DNA from: Spirochaetota bacterium
GTDB taxonomy: Bacteria; Spirochaetota; UBA4802; UBA5550
Direction: 5' to 3'
NCBI GenBank assembly: GCA_017999915.1
Contig: JAGNKX010000008.1
Span: 1 to 64,000, forward strand
Length of the DNA: 64,000 nt
Below are positions 8,410-16,662 of the stretch, piece after piece. The first letter of the stretch is position 1. Each line of letters opens with the position of its first letter. A program made the position numbers and the translations under genes. The notes under the pieces were generated by a model. The model made no database searches. It saw nothing but the letters and a program-made list of their open reading frames with translations, and was not told the DNA's origin.

Positions 8410-9060
8410 ATGGACGTAATGTACGAAAGCAAGGAATACCGGGATTATTTCGAAGACGTGCAGAGCTTCTATCGGGAGCAGGAGAAAACCGAAGAAGTCA
8501 TCCCCATCGCGCAACGCCTGAAAGACCTACGCGCCAGGCACCATCTCAGCCTGGAACAGCTCTCATGGATCTCCGACATCGACGTGGACAAGCTCGCGGC
8601 CATTGAAGACCGCCGGATACTGCCCGATGTCATCACCATCGTGAAGATAGCCAGGGCCTTCCGGATCGAAACGGGATTCCTCCTGGGAGAAGGCCCCGGG
8701 TCCGGCTATACGATAGTGCGCAACAAGGACCGCCTGAACATCGCGCGCCACGTCACCGGCACTCCGGAGCGGCCGAACTACCGCTACAAGTCCCTGGCAA
8801 GCGGCGTAACCGACCGTAACATGGAGATATTCCTCCTGACCCTCACGCCGGACGCCGGCAACGACGAGCTGTCGGTCCACGATGGCGAGGAGTTTCTCCT
8901 GGTCACCGAAGGCGCGGTCAGGGTGACCCTGGGCAACAGGCAGGAAACCCTGGAGGAGGGCGACAGCGTTTACTACAGGGCCAGTGTGCCCCACAACGTG
9001 ATGAACCTGTCGAAACAGGAAAGGGCCGTCGTCATGGCGGTGATTTATATCGGCCGGTAA
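8410..9060 (+). CDS. XRE-family transcriptional regulator with C-terminal cupin
   Basis: 216 aa from the ATG at 8410. An Xre helix-turn-helix spans about residues 35-90 (IAQRLKDLRARHHLSLEQLSWISDID...). After a linker comes a Cupin_2 barrel at about residues 140-215, with the sensing-pocket pattern HDGEEFLLVTEGAVRVTLG and EEGDSVYYRASVPH. Such one-component regulators bind a small ligand in the cupin and control nearby metabolic genes. An in-frame ATG at 8374 would add 12 residues but has no ribosome site; the chosen start also has only a weak one. Target genes are not evident, as the next gene is convergent. Confidence 0.85.
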   Translation: MDVMYESKEYRDYFEDVQSFYREQEKTEEVIPIAQRLKDLRARHHLSLEQLSWISDIDVDKLAAIEDRRILPDVITIVKIARAFRIETGFLLGEGPGSGYTIVRNKDRLNIARHVTGTPERPNYRYKSLASGVTDRNMEIFLLTLTPDAGNDELSVHDGEEFLLVTEGAVRVTLGNRQETLEEGDSVYYRASVPHNVMNLSKQERAVVMAVIYIGR

Positions 9061-9127
9061 GCAGCGGCCCGGACAGGATGCTTCATATGCGCGGGGCCCC
9101 GGCGCCGTAAAGAATCGTTCTGCGGTT

Positions 9128-9760
9128 TTACGGCCTGGCGCCGGTGACAAGAAACACGGTGAAGCTCACCGCCTCGCCGGATTCATTCTTTTTCTCGACA
9201 ACCGCTGCATCGGAGGATGCAACGTTGATGAGTCCCGCGTCCTTGAAATGGCCCATCATCTCGTCCCGGGCAAAGCCGCAGTGGAACACGCCGGTATTGT
9301 CATCATGAAACCCGCCGTTGTCGGGATCCAGGTCCGCCACGCACAATATTCCGCCCCTGTTCAGGAGGCCCGCGAGTCTCTTCACGAGGGAGGGGACGTC
9401 CCGGACATGGTGAAAGGTCATGGCGCTGGTGACCAGGTCGTAACTTCCTGTAAGCCCGTCACCGTCGTCGGAAGTGAGGTGAATGGTCGTTACCCCCGAT
9501 AGGCCGGCGGCCCTGACCTTTGACGCCAGCACATCGAGCATTCCGGCGGAGCTGTCCGCGCAGGCGACGCCGCCGGTGCGCTCCAGCACTAGCAGCGACA
9601 GGAGGCCGGTGCCGCACCCGAAATCCATGGCATCCATGCCCCGCCTGATACCCACCGCCGCGTCAATGGACCGGAAGATATCCTTCGCCAGTTTTACTCT
9701 TTGGGGTTTTTCGTCCCAGGTGCCGGCGTCCCGGTCAAAGTCTCTTTTTTCCTTCTGCAT
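9128..9760 (-). CDS. class I SAM-dependent methyltransferase (UbiE/Methyltransf_11 type)
   Basis: 210 aa. Motif I DFGCGTGLLSLLVLE sits near residue 47, followed by an acidic residue after the second strand (ACADSSAGML), and FHHVRDVPSLVKRL and GGILCVADLDP for later motifs. This is the Rossmann methyltransferase fold; the substrate cannot be predicted. The ATG at 9760 is used because AAGGAAG lies 7 bases upstream; the frame stays open 30 codons further but without a ribosome site. It is the last gene of a small minus-strand run behind the cytochrome c and small membrane protein genes. Confidence 0.85.
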   Translation of the reverse strand: MQKEKRDFDRDAGTWDEKPQRVKLAKDIFRSIDAAVGIRRGMDAMDFGCGTGLLSLLVLERTGGVACADSSAGMLDVLASKVRAAGLSGVTTIHLTSDDGDGLTGSYDLVTSAMTFHHVRDVPSLVKRLAGLLNRGGILCVADLDPDNGGFHDDNTGVFHCGFARDEMMGHFKDAGLINVASSDAAVVEKKNESGEAVSFTVFLVTGARP

Positions 9761-9803
9761 GTTATGCTTCCTTGACAGTGCATGATTGGGATCACGGCTT
9801 CGC

Positions 9804-10178
9804 CTACAGGGCCTGCTCCCTGCTGTCTTTAGCCGTCTCCGGGTCCGCAAGATGGCTCACTATCGATCGGAGGACCTTTTTATCTTCTATATTGTGGATG
9901 GCCGTTACCATGATATTGCTGATGGATTCTTTTTCAATGTGTTCCAGCTTGTAGAGCAGCTGTTTCGGCCTTTTTCTGTAGCGTGAAATGATGGTGTTCT
10001 TTGAATGAAACACCAGGGAGCCGCTCCTTTTGTCACTGTCGCCATGGCACCTGCCGCAATACCTCCGGAACAATGTCTCTCCATTGTCATCGGTATTCAT
10101 GGCTGAAAGCGAAAATAGCGATAAGAAAAATAATCCCGCCGCAGGGACGCATTTTATCATGGCAGGCCGCTTATGCAT
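9804..10178 (-). CDS. small c-type cytochrome, 124 aa
   Basis: A signal peptide (to about residue 27) precedes a single heme-attachment motif CGRCH in LFRRYCGRCHGDSDKRSGSL. This is a class I cytochrome c-like periplasmic electron carrier of about 95 mature residues. A candidate axial Met lies in SNIMVTAIHNI, late in the chain as usual. The C-terminus continues past the normal fold with a charged tail. It starts 4 bp after the stop of the small membrane protein gene. Electron partner unknown. A second in-frame ATG at 10160 is a possible start. Confidence 0.75.
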   Translation of the reverse strand: MHKRPAMIKCVPAAGLFFLSLFSLSAMNTDDNGETLFRRYCGRCHGDSDKRSGSLVFHSKNTIISRYRKRPKQLLYKLEHIEKESISNIMVTAIHNIEDKKVLRSIVSHLADPETAKDSREQAL

Positions 10179-10182
10179 TTTC

Positions 10183-10365
10183 TCATATGCCGAAGTGTTT
10201 CAATGCCTCGTAAACAAGGAAAGCGGGCCACACAATGGCTTTTAGAAAGCCCAGCACTCCCATCCAGAAGCCCGCTGAGTTTGAAATGAAGTAAACGGCC
10301 GCGCCGATAAATCCGAGAAAGTACACCGTTCCGCCGGAAGCGTTGTTGTTGATCCCTCTGCCCAT
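10183..10365 (-). CDS. small conserved membrane protein, 60 aa
   Basis: Two hydrophobic segments (YFLGFIGAAVYFISN and WMGVLGFLKAIVWPAFLVYEAL) follow a short MGRGINNNASGG head. This is a short conserved protein seen in many bacteria without assigned function. The ATG at 10365 is chosen because GGAGAA lies just upstream; the frame is open 16 codons further back. It is the first gene of a minus-strand run with the cytochrome c gene. Confidence 0.68.
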   Translation of the reverse strand: MGRGINNNASGGTVYFLGFIGAAVYFISNSAGFWMGVLGFLKAIVWPAFLVYEALKHFGI

Positions 10366-10675
10366 AGTGTTCTCCATTTTTTGAAGATTGTCAGACAAGG
10401 GATAATATATCAATAATCGGCATGGATGGCAAGAATAAATAAGGGATTGGGAAACAGGGTGCGGAAAGGAGACACACGGGATCTATCCTCGATTAAAGGA
10501 TCGAAGTATCGCGCTTCCCAATAAATTCTTCTTGCAATTATAGGCGAGGGGTGAGATAATTTTCTAAATCCGGGGCGGAAGAATTAGCAGTGACGCCCCT
10601 GATGCTTGCCGTCGCAATACAATATGGTATGATTTAACAACTTGTCCAGGATGGTTCAACAGGATCATATCGGCC

Positions 10676-11521
10676 ATGGAAACCGTCAAGTGCATCATAT
10701 GCGGCAGCGCCGAGGGTAAACCGCGGTACGAGAAGGCTTCCCGCGGCGGAACGCCCTTTACCCTGGTGAAGTGTCCGAAGTGCGGCCTTGAATACGTCTC
10801 CCCCCGTCCCGGCCCGGAAGAGATAGGCGCCTTCTACGGCGAGTCGTACTTCGCCACGAGGACCGACAGGGGCTATGACAATTATTTTTCCGACGAGACC
10901 CGGCGTGAGATCGAGCGCGTCATCAGCCTCAACCTGAAGGACCTCGGGTTCTTCGAGTTCGAGATGCGCCTCGGTGAGGAGAAAAGGGTCCTCGACATAG
11001 GGTGCGCCGCCGGCTATTTCCTCTCCTACATGCACGACCGCGGATGGGAGACCACCGGGGTCGACATATCCCGGGCCTGCGTGGAGTTCGCCCGCGGCGC
11101 GGGCCTTGCCGTGTACGAGGATGATTACCTGGAGATCGATTTTGCCAGGCCCTTCGACCTTATCACCCTCTGGGCATCCATCGAGCACCTCCACTACCCG
11201 GACCGGTTCCTGGAAAAGGCCCACTTCGAGCTGAAAAGGGGAGGGCGTCTCTACATCTCGACCTGCCGCTCCGGCGGACTTAACTTCATGCGCCTCTTCG
11301 GCAAGGAGTGGCGCTTCTACAATTTCCCGGAGCACCTCTACTTTTTTTCCATCACGGGCATTGAAAAATTGCTTGAGCGGAAAGGCTTCCGGATCGTAGA
11401 GTGCGCTACCTACGGCAGCGGCTTCGGAAAGTCGGGGTCGCTTCCGCGGAAGATCGCCGATGCCATGGCCAAGCGGCTCCGCATGGGCGACATGATGCTC
11501 ATCGCCGCGGAGAAACATTAG
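10676..11521 (+). CDS. zinc-ribbon plus class I methyltransferase, 281 aa
   Basis: The N-terminus has two CxxC pairs (CIICGS at about residues 6-11 and CPKCGLEYVSPRP at about 33-45) forming a zinc ribbon. A Methyltransf_23-type SAM domain follows with motif I VLDIGCAAGYFLSYM near residue 104 and an ASIEHLHYP motif. The zinc ribbon followed by GLEYVSPRP is typical of methyltransferases acting in surface glycan or lipid modification. Transcribed alone, with a repeat family member directly after its stop. Substrate unknown. Confidence 0.85.
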   Translation: METVKCIICGSAEGKPRYEKASRGGTPFTLVKCPKCGLEYVSPRPGPEEIGAFYGESYFATRTDRGYDNYFSDETRREIERVISLNLKDLGFFEFEMRLGEEKRVLDIGCAAGYFLSYMHDRGWETTGVDISRACVEFARGAGLAVYEDDYLEIDFARPFDLITLWASIEHLHYPDRFLEKAHFELKRGGRLYISTCRSGGLNFMRLFGKEWRFYNFPEHLYFFSITGIEKLLERKGFRIVECATYGSGFGKSGSLPRKIADAMAKRLRMGDMMLIAAEKH

Positions 11522-11707
11522 ACCCCCACGTCCCCCTGAGGGGGCATGCGTGAATGTGCCTTTATATAATAAATTCCGATGAGCAACTGCAAGCTGATCT
11601 TTTTTTGAAAAAAATTGAATGAGAAAAATATTTTTGTTGCTTCACTGGCTGAATCTTGTAATGGAATAAAATAATATTCCGCGCCCCCTCAGGGGGACAG
11701 GGGGGTC
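11522..11707. repeat. inverted repeat pair flanking a 130-bp AT-rich core
   Basis: GACCCCCACGTCCCCCTGAG (11521-11540), continuing to about 11550, is the near reverse complement of 11681-11707, which contains GCGCCCCCTCAGGGGGACAG. Each arm also contains its own CCCCCTGAGGGGG-type palindrome. The core between them is AT-rich with no gene. The arms resemble the pair at 44087-44147. The right arm ends seven bases before the panC start. Confidence 0.65.
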
Positions 11708-11713
11708 ATAACA

Positions 11714-12583
11714 ATGCAGGTCGTACACACCATACAGGAAGTCCGCGAACATGTGGCGCGGGCTCGCTCCGGGGGAAAGAGGATCGGCTTTGTTCCCACC
11801 ATGGGCTACCTGCACCGGGGGCACCTGTCCCTGGTGGAGGAATCGAAGAAGCACAGCCAGTACCAGGTCATGAGCATCTTCGTGAACCGGATCCAGTTCA
11901 ACGATCCAAAGGATTTCGACAGCTATCCGGTGGACCTGGAGCGGGACTTCGACCTCGCCCGGGGCGCCGGCGCGGACCTGATCTTCGTCCCCGGCGAAGG
12001 GGAAATGTACCGGGACAACCTGACCTTCGTCGACGTGGAGGTCCTGCCGAAAAACCTGTGCGGCGCCCACCGGCCGGGCCACTTTCGCGGCGTCTATACC
12101 GTGGTGAGCAAGCTCTTCAACATCGTCCAGCCCGACGTTTCCGTCTTCGGTCAGAAGGACATCCAGCAGGCGGTGAGCATCGAGAAGATGACCGCCGACC
12201 TGAACTTCCCGGTGCGCATCATCATAGCGCCCACGGTGCGGGAGGACGACGGCCTCGCCATGAGCTCCCGCAACAAGCGCCTTTCCCCCGACGAGCGGAC
12301 AAGGGCCGTGGCCATCAGCCGCGCACTGAAAAGAGCCGAGGAGCTGATGAAGTCCGGGGAGCGTTCCGCGCGGGCCCTCACGAAGGCCATGACGGCCGTC
12401 ATAGACGAATCGAGCCCGACGAAGATCGATTACATCTCCGTCGTTCGCTACCGCGACCTGGAGCTCGTCGACGCCGTCGCGGAAAAATCGGTCATCGCCG
12501 CCGCGGTCTTTTACGGAGAAACCAGGCTTATCGACAATATGATCATCGAGTTCGAGGGGGGGGTGACGCGATGCGTCTACTGA
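11714..12583 (+). CDS. panC: pantothenate synthetase
   Basis: 289 aa, normal length. It condenses pantoate and beta-alanine with ATP in the cytoplasm, the last step of vitamin B5 synthesis. The nucleotidyltransferase HIGH-type motif FVPTMGYLHRGHLSLV is near residue 24. FGQKDIQQAVSIEKM and VREDDGLAMSSRNKRLS provide the pantoate- and ATP-binding residues. The start ATG lies within the right edge of the repeat, so the upstream GGGGGG may serve as ribosome site. The 3' end overlaps the next gene by 13 bp; panB and panD are not in the window. Confidence 0.96.
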   Translation: MQVVHTIQEVREHVARARSGGKRIGFVPTMGYLHRGHLSLVEESKKHSQYQVMSIFVNRIQFNDPKDFDSYPVDLERDFDLARGAGADLIFVPGEGEMYRDNLTFVDVEVLPKNLCGAHRPGHFRGVYTVVSKLFNIVQPDVSVFGQKDIQQAVSIEKMTADLNFPVRIIIAPTVREDDGLAMSSRNKRLSPDERTRAVAISRALKRAEELMKSGERSARALTKAMTAVIDESSPTKIDYISVVRYRDLELVDAVAEKSVIAAAVFYGETRLIDNMIIEFEGGVTRCVY

Positions 12584-13035
12584 GATTGCTCCCGGTTTTC
12601 CTGGTTCCGCTGATCGCCCTCCTGTCGTGCGCGCCCCGGGCCGCCCTCACTCCCCAGGCGGCCTTCCACGATCTGAAGGAGGCTTTCGGGAAATCGGACG
12701 CGGCAGGCCTCGAGGGCCAGCTCTCCGCGGGAAGCAAAAAAAAGATACGCACCATGACGGCTCTTTTCTCCCGCATGGAGGAGCGGCAGCTGGAGGCCCT
12801 TTCTGAAAAATTCAACGTGCCGGCGGAGCGGCTGAAGAAATTATCGGTCCGCGATTACTGCGCCCTGACCCTGGCCCTGGAAAAGGACAAGAATGTCATC
12901 GGCGCCGCCACGAAGCGCGCCATTGTCGGCATCGACCGGCGGGGCCCCCGTACGGTCATCCGCGTCGACAACGGCATGGAGCTGCCCTTTGTCAAGGAGG
13001 GCCCCTACTGGAAATTCGACATGACCGGGTTTTAA
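12571..13035 (+). CDS. lipoprotein of unknown function, 154 aa
   Basis: The lipoprotein signal MRLLRLLPVFLVPLIALLSC gives Cys20. The mature part is helical then beta-like, with a block of conserved-looking residues (RDYCALTLALEKDKNVIGAAT) and a C-terminal strand pair ending in PYWKFDMTGF, resembling DUF4878/NTF2-like lipoproteins. It starts inside panC in another frame, so it is translationally coupled. No functional link to pantothenate is evident. Confidence 0.75.
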   Translation: MRLLRLLPVFLVPLIALLSCAPRAALTPQAAFHDLKEAFGKSDAAGLEGQLSAGSKKKIRTMTALFSRMEERQLEALSEKFNVPAERLKKLSVRDYCALTLALEKDKNVIGAATKRAIVGIDRRGPRTVIRVDNGMELPFVKEGPYWKFDMTGF

Positions 13036-13233
13036 TCGCAGCGCTTCCAATCTCCGGAGCGGCATCGGACCCGGATGCGGCGCGGGATGAGCCGGTTTTT
13101 TCATGGAAATCAGGAAAATATTCCCATTAACCATTGACAAATTCCGGGCCGGTCGTTTTTTTTAATCTACGGACCCCTGTCCCGTGATAGGGTGGGCCGC
13201 GATTCCTATCATGATTGTTTTCAGAGAGTTCCT

Positions 13234-13755
13234 ATGATCACCTCGACCCGGGATAAAAAAGGCATTTTTCTTGCTGTTTCAATAATCGCTGTTTTCTTCT
13301 CCATCATAATAATGCTGCAATCGATAGCGTTGAGGATCATGGTCCCGCCGAAGGCGCTGGTGGGCGCCGCCGGTATTATTGGAGGCATTGACGTATACGG
13401 TTTCACCGTCACGGCCTACTGCCCCGGCAGCTGCTGCAACGGGATCTGGGCCGGCCTCACCGCCACGGGCAGGCCCATCGATTACTACAGGTCGCTAAAG
13501 ATCAACATCGCCGCCGTGGACCCGGCGGTGATCCCGATGGGGACCCTCTTCGCCTACGGAGGGAAGGAATACCTCGCCGTGGATATCGGCGGGAAGATCC
13601 GCGGCAGGAAGATAGACCTGCTGATGCCGACTCACCCGGAGACCTGCATCTTCGGCGTGAAGAAGGACCAATCCATCCGCATCATTTCCAGAAAGGCCCT
13701 GGAAACGTCCCTGCGCCGCGCGGGACCTGCGGAATCCGCGAGCATCGCCGATTAG
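13234..13755 (+). CDS. membrane-anchored 3D-domain protein, 173 aa
   Basis: From the ATG at 13234 the protein has one N-terminal membrane segment (residues about 10-33) and then a 3D domain: FTVTAYCPGSCCNG, TATGRP, AAVDPAVIPMGTLFAY and LAVDIGGKIRGRKIDLLMP. The same blocks occur in the lipoprotein at 7629, so the two are paralogues differing in anchoring. The predicted role is peptidoglycan cleavage or remodelling. An in-frame GTG at 13192 would add 14 polar residues ahead of the membrane helix and is less likely. Confidence 0.82.
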   Translation: MITSTRDKKGIFLAVSIIAVFFSIIIMLQSIALRIMVPPKALVGAAGIIGGIDVYGFTVTAYCPGSCCNGIWAGLTATGRPIDYYRSLKINIAAVDPAVIPMGTLFAYGGKEYLAVDIGGKIRGRKIDLLMPTHPETCIFGVKKDQSIRIISRKALETSLRRAGPAESASIAD

Positions 13756-13853
13756 CGCGGCAGGCCCCTCCGGCTGGAAGGCATGGCGCGCCTGGAAGCT
13801 GAATGATATCGTGAACCTTGAAAGATTTATCGCTGTTACGAAAAGGAGGCCCC

Positions 13854-14228
13854 ATGACTCGTGCAGGCAAATCAATTTTTTATTTCGGATTCTGGGTGCT
13901 GGCCTGCGGGATATCCCTCATGTTCTTCCCGCAGTTCAGCCTGGGCATAGCCGGGATGAGCCTCAATGACTACCTCATGGTGAGGCTTTTCGGCATGATC
14001 CTCATCTACCTGGGGGTATACTATTTTGTGGCGGGCACACACCCGGCCTTCCGGCCCCTGTACCGCGCCACGGTGTTCACGCGCTCACTGGCGCTCCTCA
14101 TCATGATCGCCTTTGTTCTCCTGGGCATGGCGAAGCCGATAGTTATCGGCTTCACCGCCGTCGACGCCCTGGGGGCGCTCTGGACGGCCCTGGCGCTGCG
14201 GGCCGATGGGAAGGATGCCCGGGCCTGA
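13854..14228 (+). CDS. four-helix membrane protein of unknown function, 124 aa
   Basis: The ATG at 13854 is preceded by AAGGAGG at ideal distance. Four hydrophobic segments are visible: IFYFGFWVLACGISLMFF, LMVRLFGMILIYLGVYYFVAG, SLALLIMIAFVLLGMA, and VIGFTAVDALGALWTALAL. This is the pattern of small uncharacterised inner-membrane proteins of about 120-130 aa in spirochaetes and proteobacteria. A repeat family copy follows 33 bp after the stop. Function unknown. Confidence 0.75.
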   Translation: MTRAGKSIFYFGFWVLACGISLMFFPQFSLGIAGMSLNDYLMVRLFGMILIYLGVYYFVAGTHPAFRPLYRATVFTRSLALLIMIAFVLLGMAKPIVIGFTAVDALGALWTALALRADGKDARA

Positions 14229-14261
14229 TATACGTGGCTTTATCGAATTATATGGCTGCGT

Positions 14262-14399
14262 CCCTCACCCCCTTCCCCCTCTCCCATTATAAAATGAAGA
14301 AAGGAGAGGGGGAGAATGGATAAAGGCTGTTCACTAGGAAACCATCTCCTTTTTTCCAAGCTTAATGGGAGAGGGTGCCACAGAGTGGCAGGTGAGGGG
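14262..14399. repeat. nested intergenic inverted repeat (family copy)
   Basis: The element begins with CCCTCACC (14262-14269) and ends with GGTGAGGG (14391-14398). Inside this frame CCTCTCCCATT pairs with AATGGGAGAGG, and GAAAGGAGA with TCTCCTTT. Each half can also fold alone. The same grammar (CCCTCA... CTCTCC... GGAGAGGG... GTGAGGG) recurs at 27155, 40573, 48596 and 57443, always outside genes. Confidence 0.75.
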
Positions 14400-14440
14400 A
14401 TTAGGGCTATCACAGTTAAGGATCTATTGGAGGATTACCA

Positions 14441-16393
14441 ATGAAAAAACTTTCGACGCTGTTCAGTCCCCTCATGATCGGGACGATGGAGATAAAGAAC
14501 CGCATAGCCATGGCGCCCATGGCGACCGATTTCGCCGAGGGCGACGGCACGGTGTCGCAGCGCCTCATCGACTACTACGAGGCCCGGGCCCGGGGCGGCG
14601 TCGGCCTCATCATCCTCGAGGTGTGCACCATTGACGGGATGTCGCCCTACATCCCCCGCACCGTCGGTCTCTGGGACGATTCCTTCGTGCCGGGGCTCAA
14701 GCGCCTCACCGACGCCGTCCACTCCCACGGCGCGCGCGTCATCCCCCAGATCGCCCATCCCGGCCCCGAATCTCTGGCGCCCCTTTTCAACGGCACGGCC
14801 GCGGTGGGTCCCTCGGCCGGGATCGTGAACAACCTGACCAGGATGAAATGCCGGGAGCTCTCGGCTAAGGAGATAGACGGTATCATCGAACAGTTCGGCG
14901 AAGCCGCGCGCCGCGCCCGGGAGGCGGGGTTCGACGGCCTGGAGTTCCACGCGGCCCACAGCTACATGCTGGCCGGTTCCTTCCTCTCTGCCCTGAGGAA
15001 CCGCCGCGTCGACTCTTACGGCGGCGGCCTGGAGGGGCGACTCCGGTTCCCCCTGGAAGCGATCAACGCGATGAAGGAAAAGGCGGGAAAAGATTTTCCC
15101 ATTACCATGCGCCTCTCCGCCGAGGAGCAGGTCGCCGGCGGGAGGGAGATCCGCGAGACCGAGTACATCGCCTCCCTCTTCGCCGAGGCCGGCGTGAGCG
15201 GCTTCCACATGTCAAGCGGCGTGTACCCCGACCTGTCGTGGCGCGTGATCCCGCCCACCGGCACGCCCTTCGGCCTCAATGTCAAGGGCGCGGCTGAAAT
15301 CAGGAAGGCGGTCCCTGTCCCGGTGATGGTGGTGGGAAGGATCGTCGAACCCGGCATGGCGGAGGACATCGTGCGCCGCGGCGACGCCGACATGGTGGTG
15401 CTGGGACGGGCATTGCTGGCGGACCCGGCCTGGCCCGCCAAGGCTGCGGCCGGTGACTGGGACGACATCGCCCCCTGCATCGGCTGCGGCCTCGGGTGCG
15501 TGCGCAACCGCGAGAGCGGCGGCGACATGACCTGCATCGTGAATCCCGCCCTGGGCCGCGAGGCGGAGATGGAGATCCGGCGCGCCCCGCACGGGAAAAA
15601 GGTCATGATAGCCGGAGCCGGACCGGCAGGCCTGGAGGCGGCCCGCGTGGCCGCCCTGGCGGGCCATGACGTGCACTGTTACGAGAAAGAAGCCGTGCCG
15701 GGGGGGCAGTTCATCCTGGCCGCGGTTCCGCCGGGGAAGCAGGAGCTCTGCAAGGTTACGCAATACCTCGCCTCCCGGGCGGAGAAGGCCGGGGCCTCCA
15801 TCATCCTGGGCGTTGAAGTAACCCCGGAGCTTGTCGCCCGGGAGAAGCCCGACGCCCTGGTGGTGGCAACCGGGGCCCGTGCCCGCAGGCCGGCCATCGC
15901 CGGCGCCGACGGGGCCAACGTTTTTACCGCCCACGAGATCCTCGCCGGGACCGTGGACCTCGCCCCGGGAAAGGCGCTGATCATCGGCGGCGGCATGGTG
16001 GGATGCGAGGCCGCCTCCTTTCTTGCCAATACCGGCGACAACATCACCATCGGCAGGACCGAGGTGACCATCGTGGAAATGACCGACGCCGTGGGAGCGG
16101 ATATGTTCAGCGAGGGAAGGGAGCTCCTCATGGAAAAGCTCCGCCGCAAGGAGGTCCGGATCGTCACCGGCGCGACCGTGCGGGAGATCACCGCCGACGG
16201 CGCCCTCTTCGAAGGCCGTGAGGCGATTTCGGGCATGGATTACATCGTCCTTGCCATGGGCGCGGAGCCCGTCAATGACCTGTCGGCGTCATCGGCCGCC
16301 GTAGCCGAGGTCCATGTCATCGGCGACGCCGTTGAGGCGCGCCAGGTCCTTGAGGCGATCAGGGAAGGGTCCGAGGCGGGGCGGAAGCTGTGA
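14441..16393 (+). CDS. old-yellow-enzyme family NADH:flavin oxidoreductase / 2,4-dienoyl-CoA reductase-like, 650 aa
   Basis: Three-part protein as in FadH and trimethylamine dehydrogenase. An FMN TIM-barrel occupies residues 1-340, with FHAAHSYMLAGSFLS and NRRVDSYGG for substrate and proton transfer. A 4Fe-4S cluster follows near 344 (CIGCGLGC...C). The FAD domain starts at KVMIAGAGPAGLEAA and the NAD(P) domain at ALIIGGGMVGCEAASF. It would pass electrons from NAD(P)H through FAD and Fe-S to FMN to reduce an enoyl or dienoyl substrate. Length fits the family (about 640-670). GGAGGATTACCA precedes the ATG. Substrate uncertain; no beta-oxidation neighbours. Confidence 0.88.
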   Translation: MKKLSTLFSPLMIGTMEIKNRIAMAPMATDFAEGDGTVSQRLIDYYEARARGGVGLIILEVCTIDGMSPYIPRTVGLWDDSFVPGLKRLTDAVHSHGARVIPQIAHPGPESLAPLFNGTAAVGPSAGIVNNLTRMKCRELSAKEIDGIIEQFGEAARRAREAGFDGLEFHAAHSYMLAGSFLSALRNRRVDSYGGGLEGRLRFPLEAINAMKEKAGKDFPITMRLSAEEQVAGGREIRETEYIASLFAEAGVSGFHMSSGVYPDLSWRVIPPTGTPFGLNVKGAAEIRKAVPVPVMVVGRIVEPGMAEDIVRRGDADMVVLGRALLADPAWPAKAAAGDWDDIAPCIGCGLGCVRNRESGGDMTCIVNPALGREAEMEIRRAPHGKKVMIAGAGPAGLEAARVAALAGHDVHCYEKEAVPGGQFILAAVPPGKQELCKVTQYLASRAEKAGASIILGVEVTPELVAREKPDALVVATGARARRPAIAGADGANVFTAHEILAGTVDLAPGKALIIGGGMVGCEAASFLANTGDNITIGRTEVTIVEMTDAVGADMFSEGRELLMEKLRRKEVRIVTGATVREITADGALFEGREAISGMDYIVLAMGAEPVNDLSASSAAVAEVHVIGDAVEARQVLEAIREGSEAGRKL

Positions 16394-16537
16394 TGATTTG
16401 TAATTGCCATTGACGCTGAAAGCTGTCTCCATGTCCGGGAGCGGTGAACAGAGGCGTTCAATTCCGGATTGCCATAAGGGAACCTGGGAAAAGCAAATGT
16501 GGATGTTCCATGCGGGCACGTTCGATGTAAAAAGCCA

Positions 16538-16578
16538 GAATTATTCAATGTTGTAATATTGAAAATTCTGATTTTTTG
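16538..16578 (+). terminator. rho-independent terminator
   Basis: AGAATT-A-TTCAAT (16538-16550) pairs with ATTGAAAATTCT (16559-16570), with one bulged A, and is followed by GATTTTTT. It lies 145 bp after the oxidoreductase stop. An outer CGGGCAC/GTGCCCG pair (about 16514-16520 and 16582-16588) encloses it. The rest of the 16394-16662 spacer shows nothing else. Confidence 0.55.
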
Positions 16579-16662
16579 AGGTGCCCGTAATACTGTCGAT
16601 ACAATGCCGGGCCAGGCCGCATAATGCCTGGATGCGTCACACCATGGGGGAGGTCATACTGA

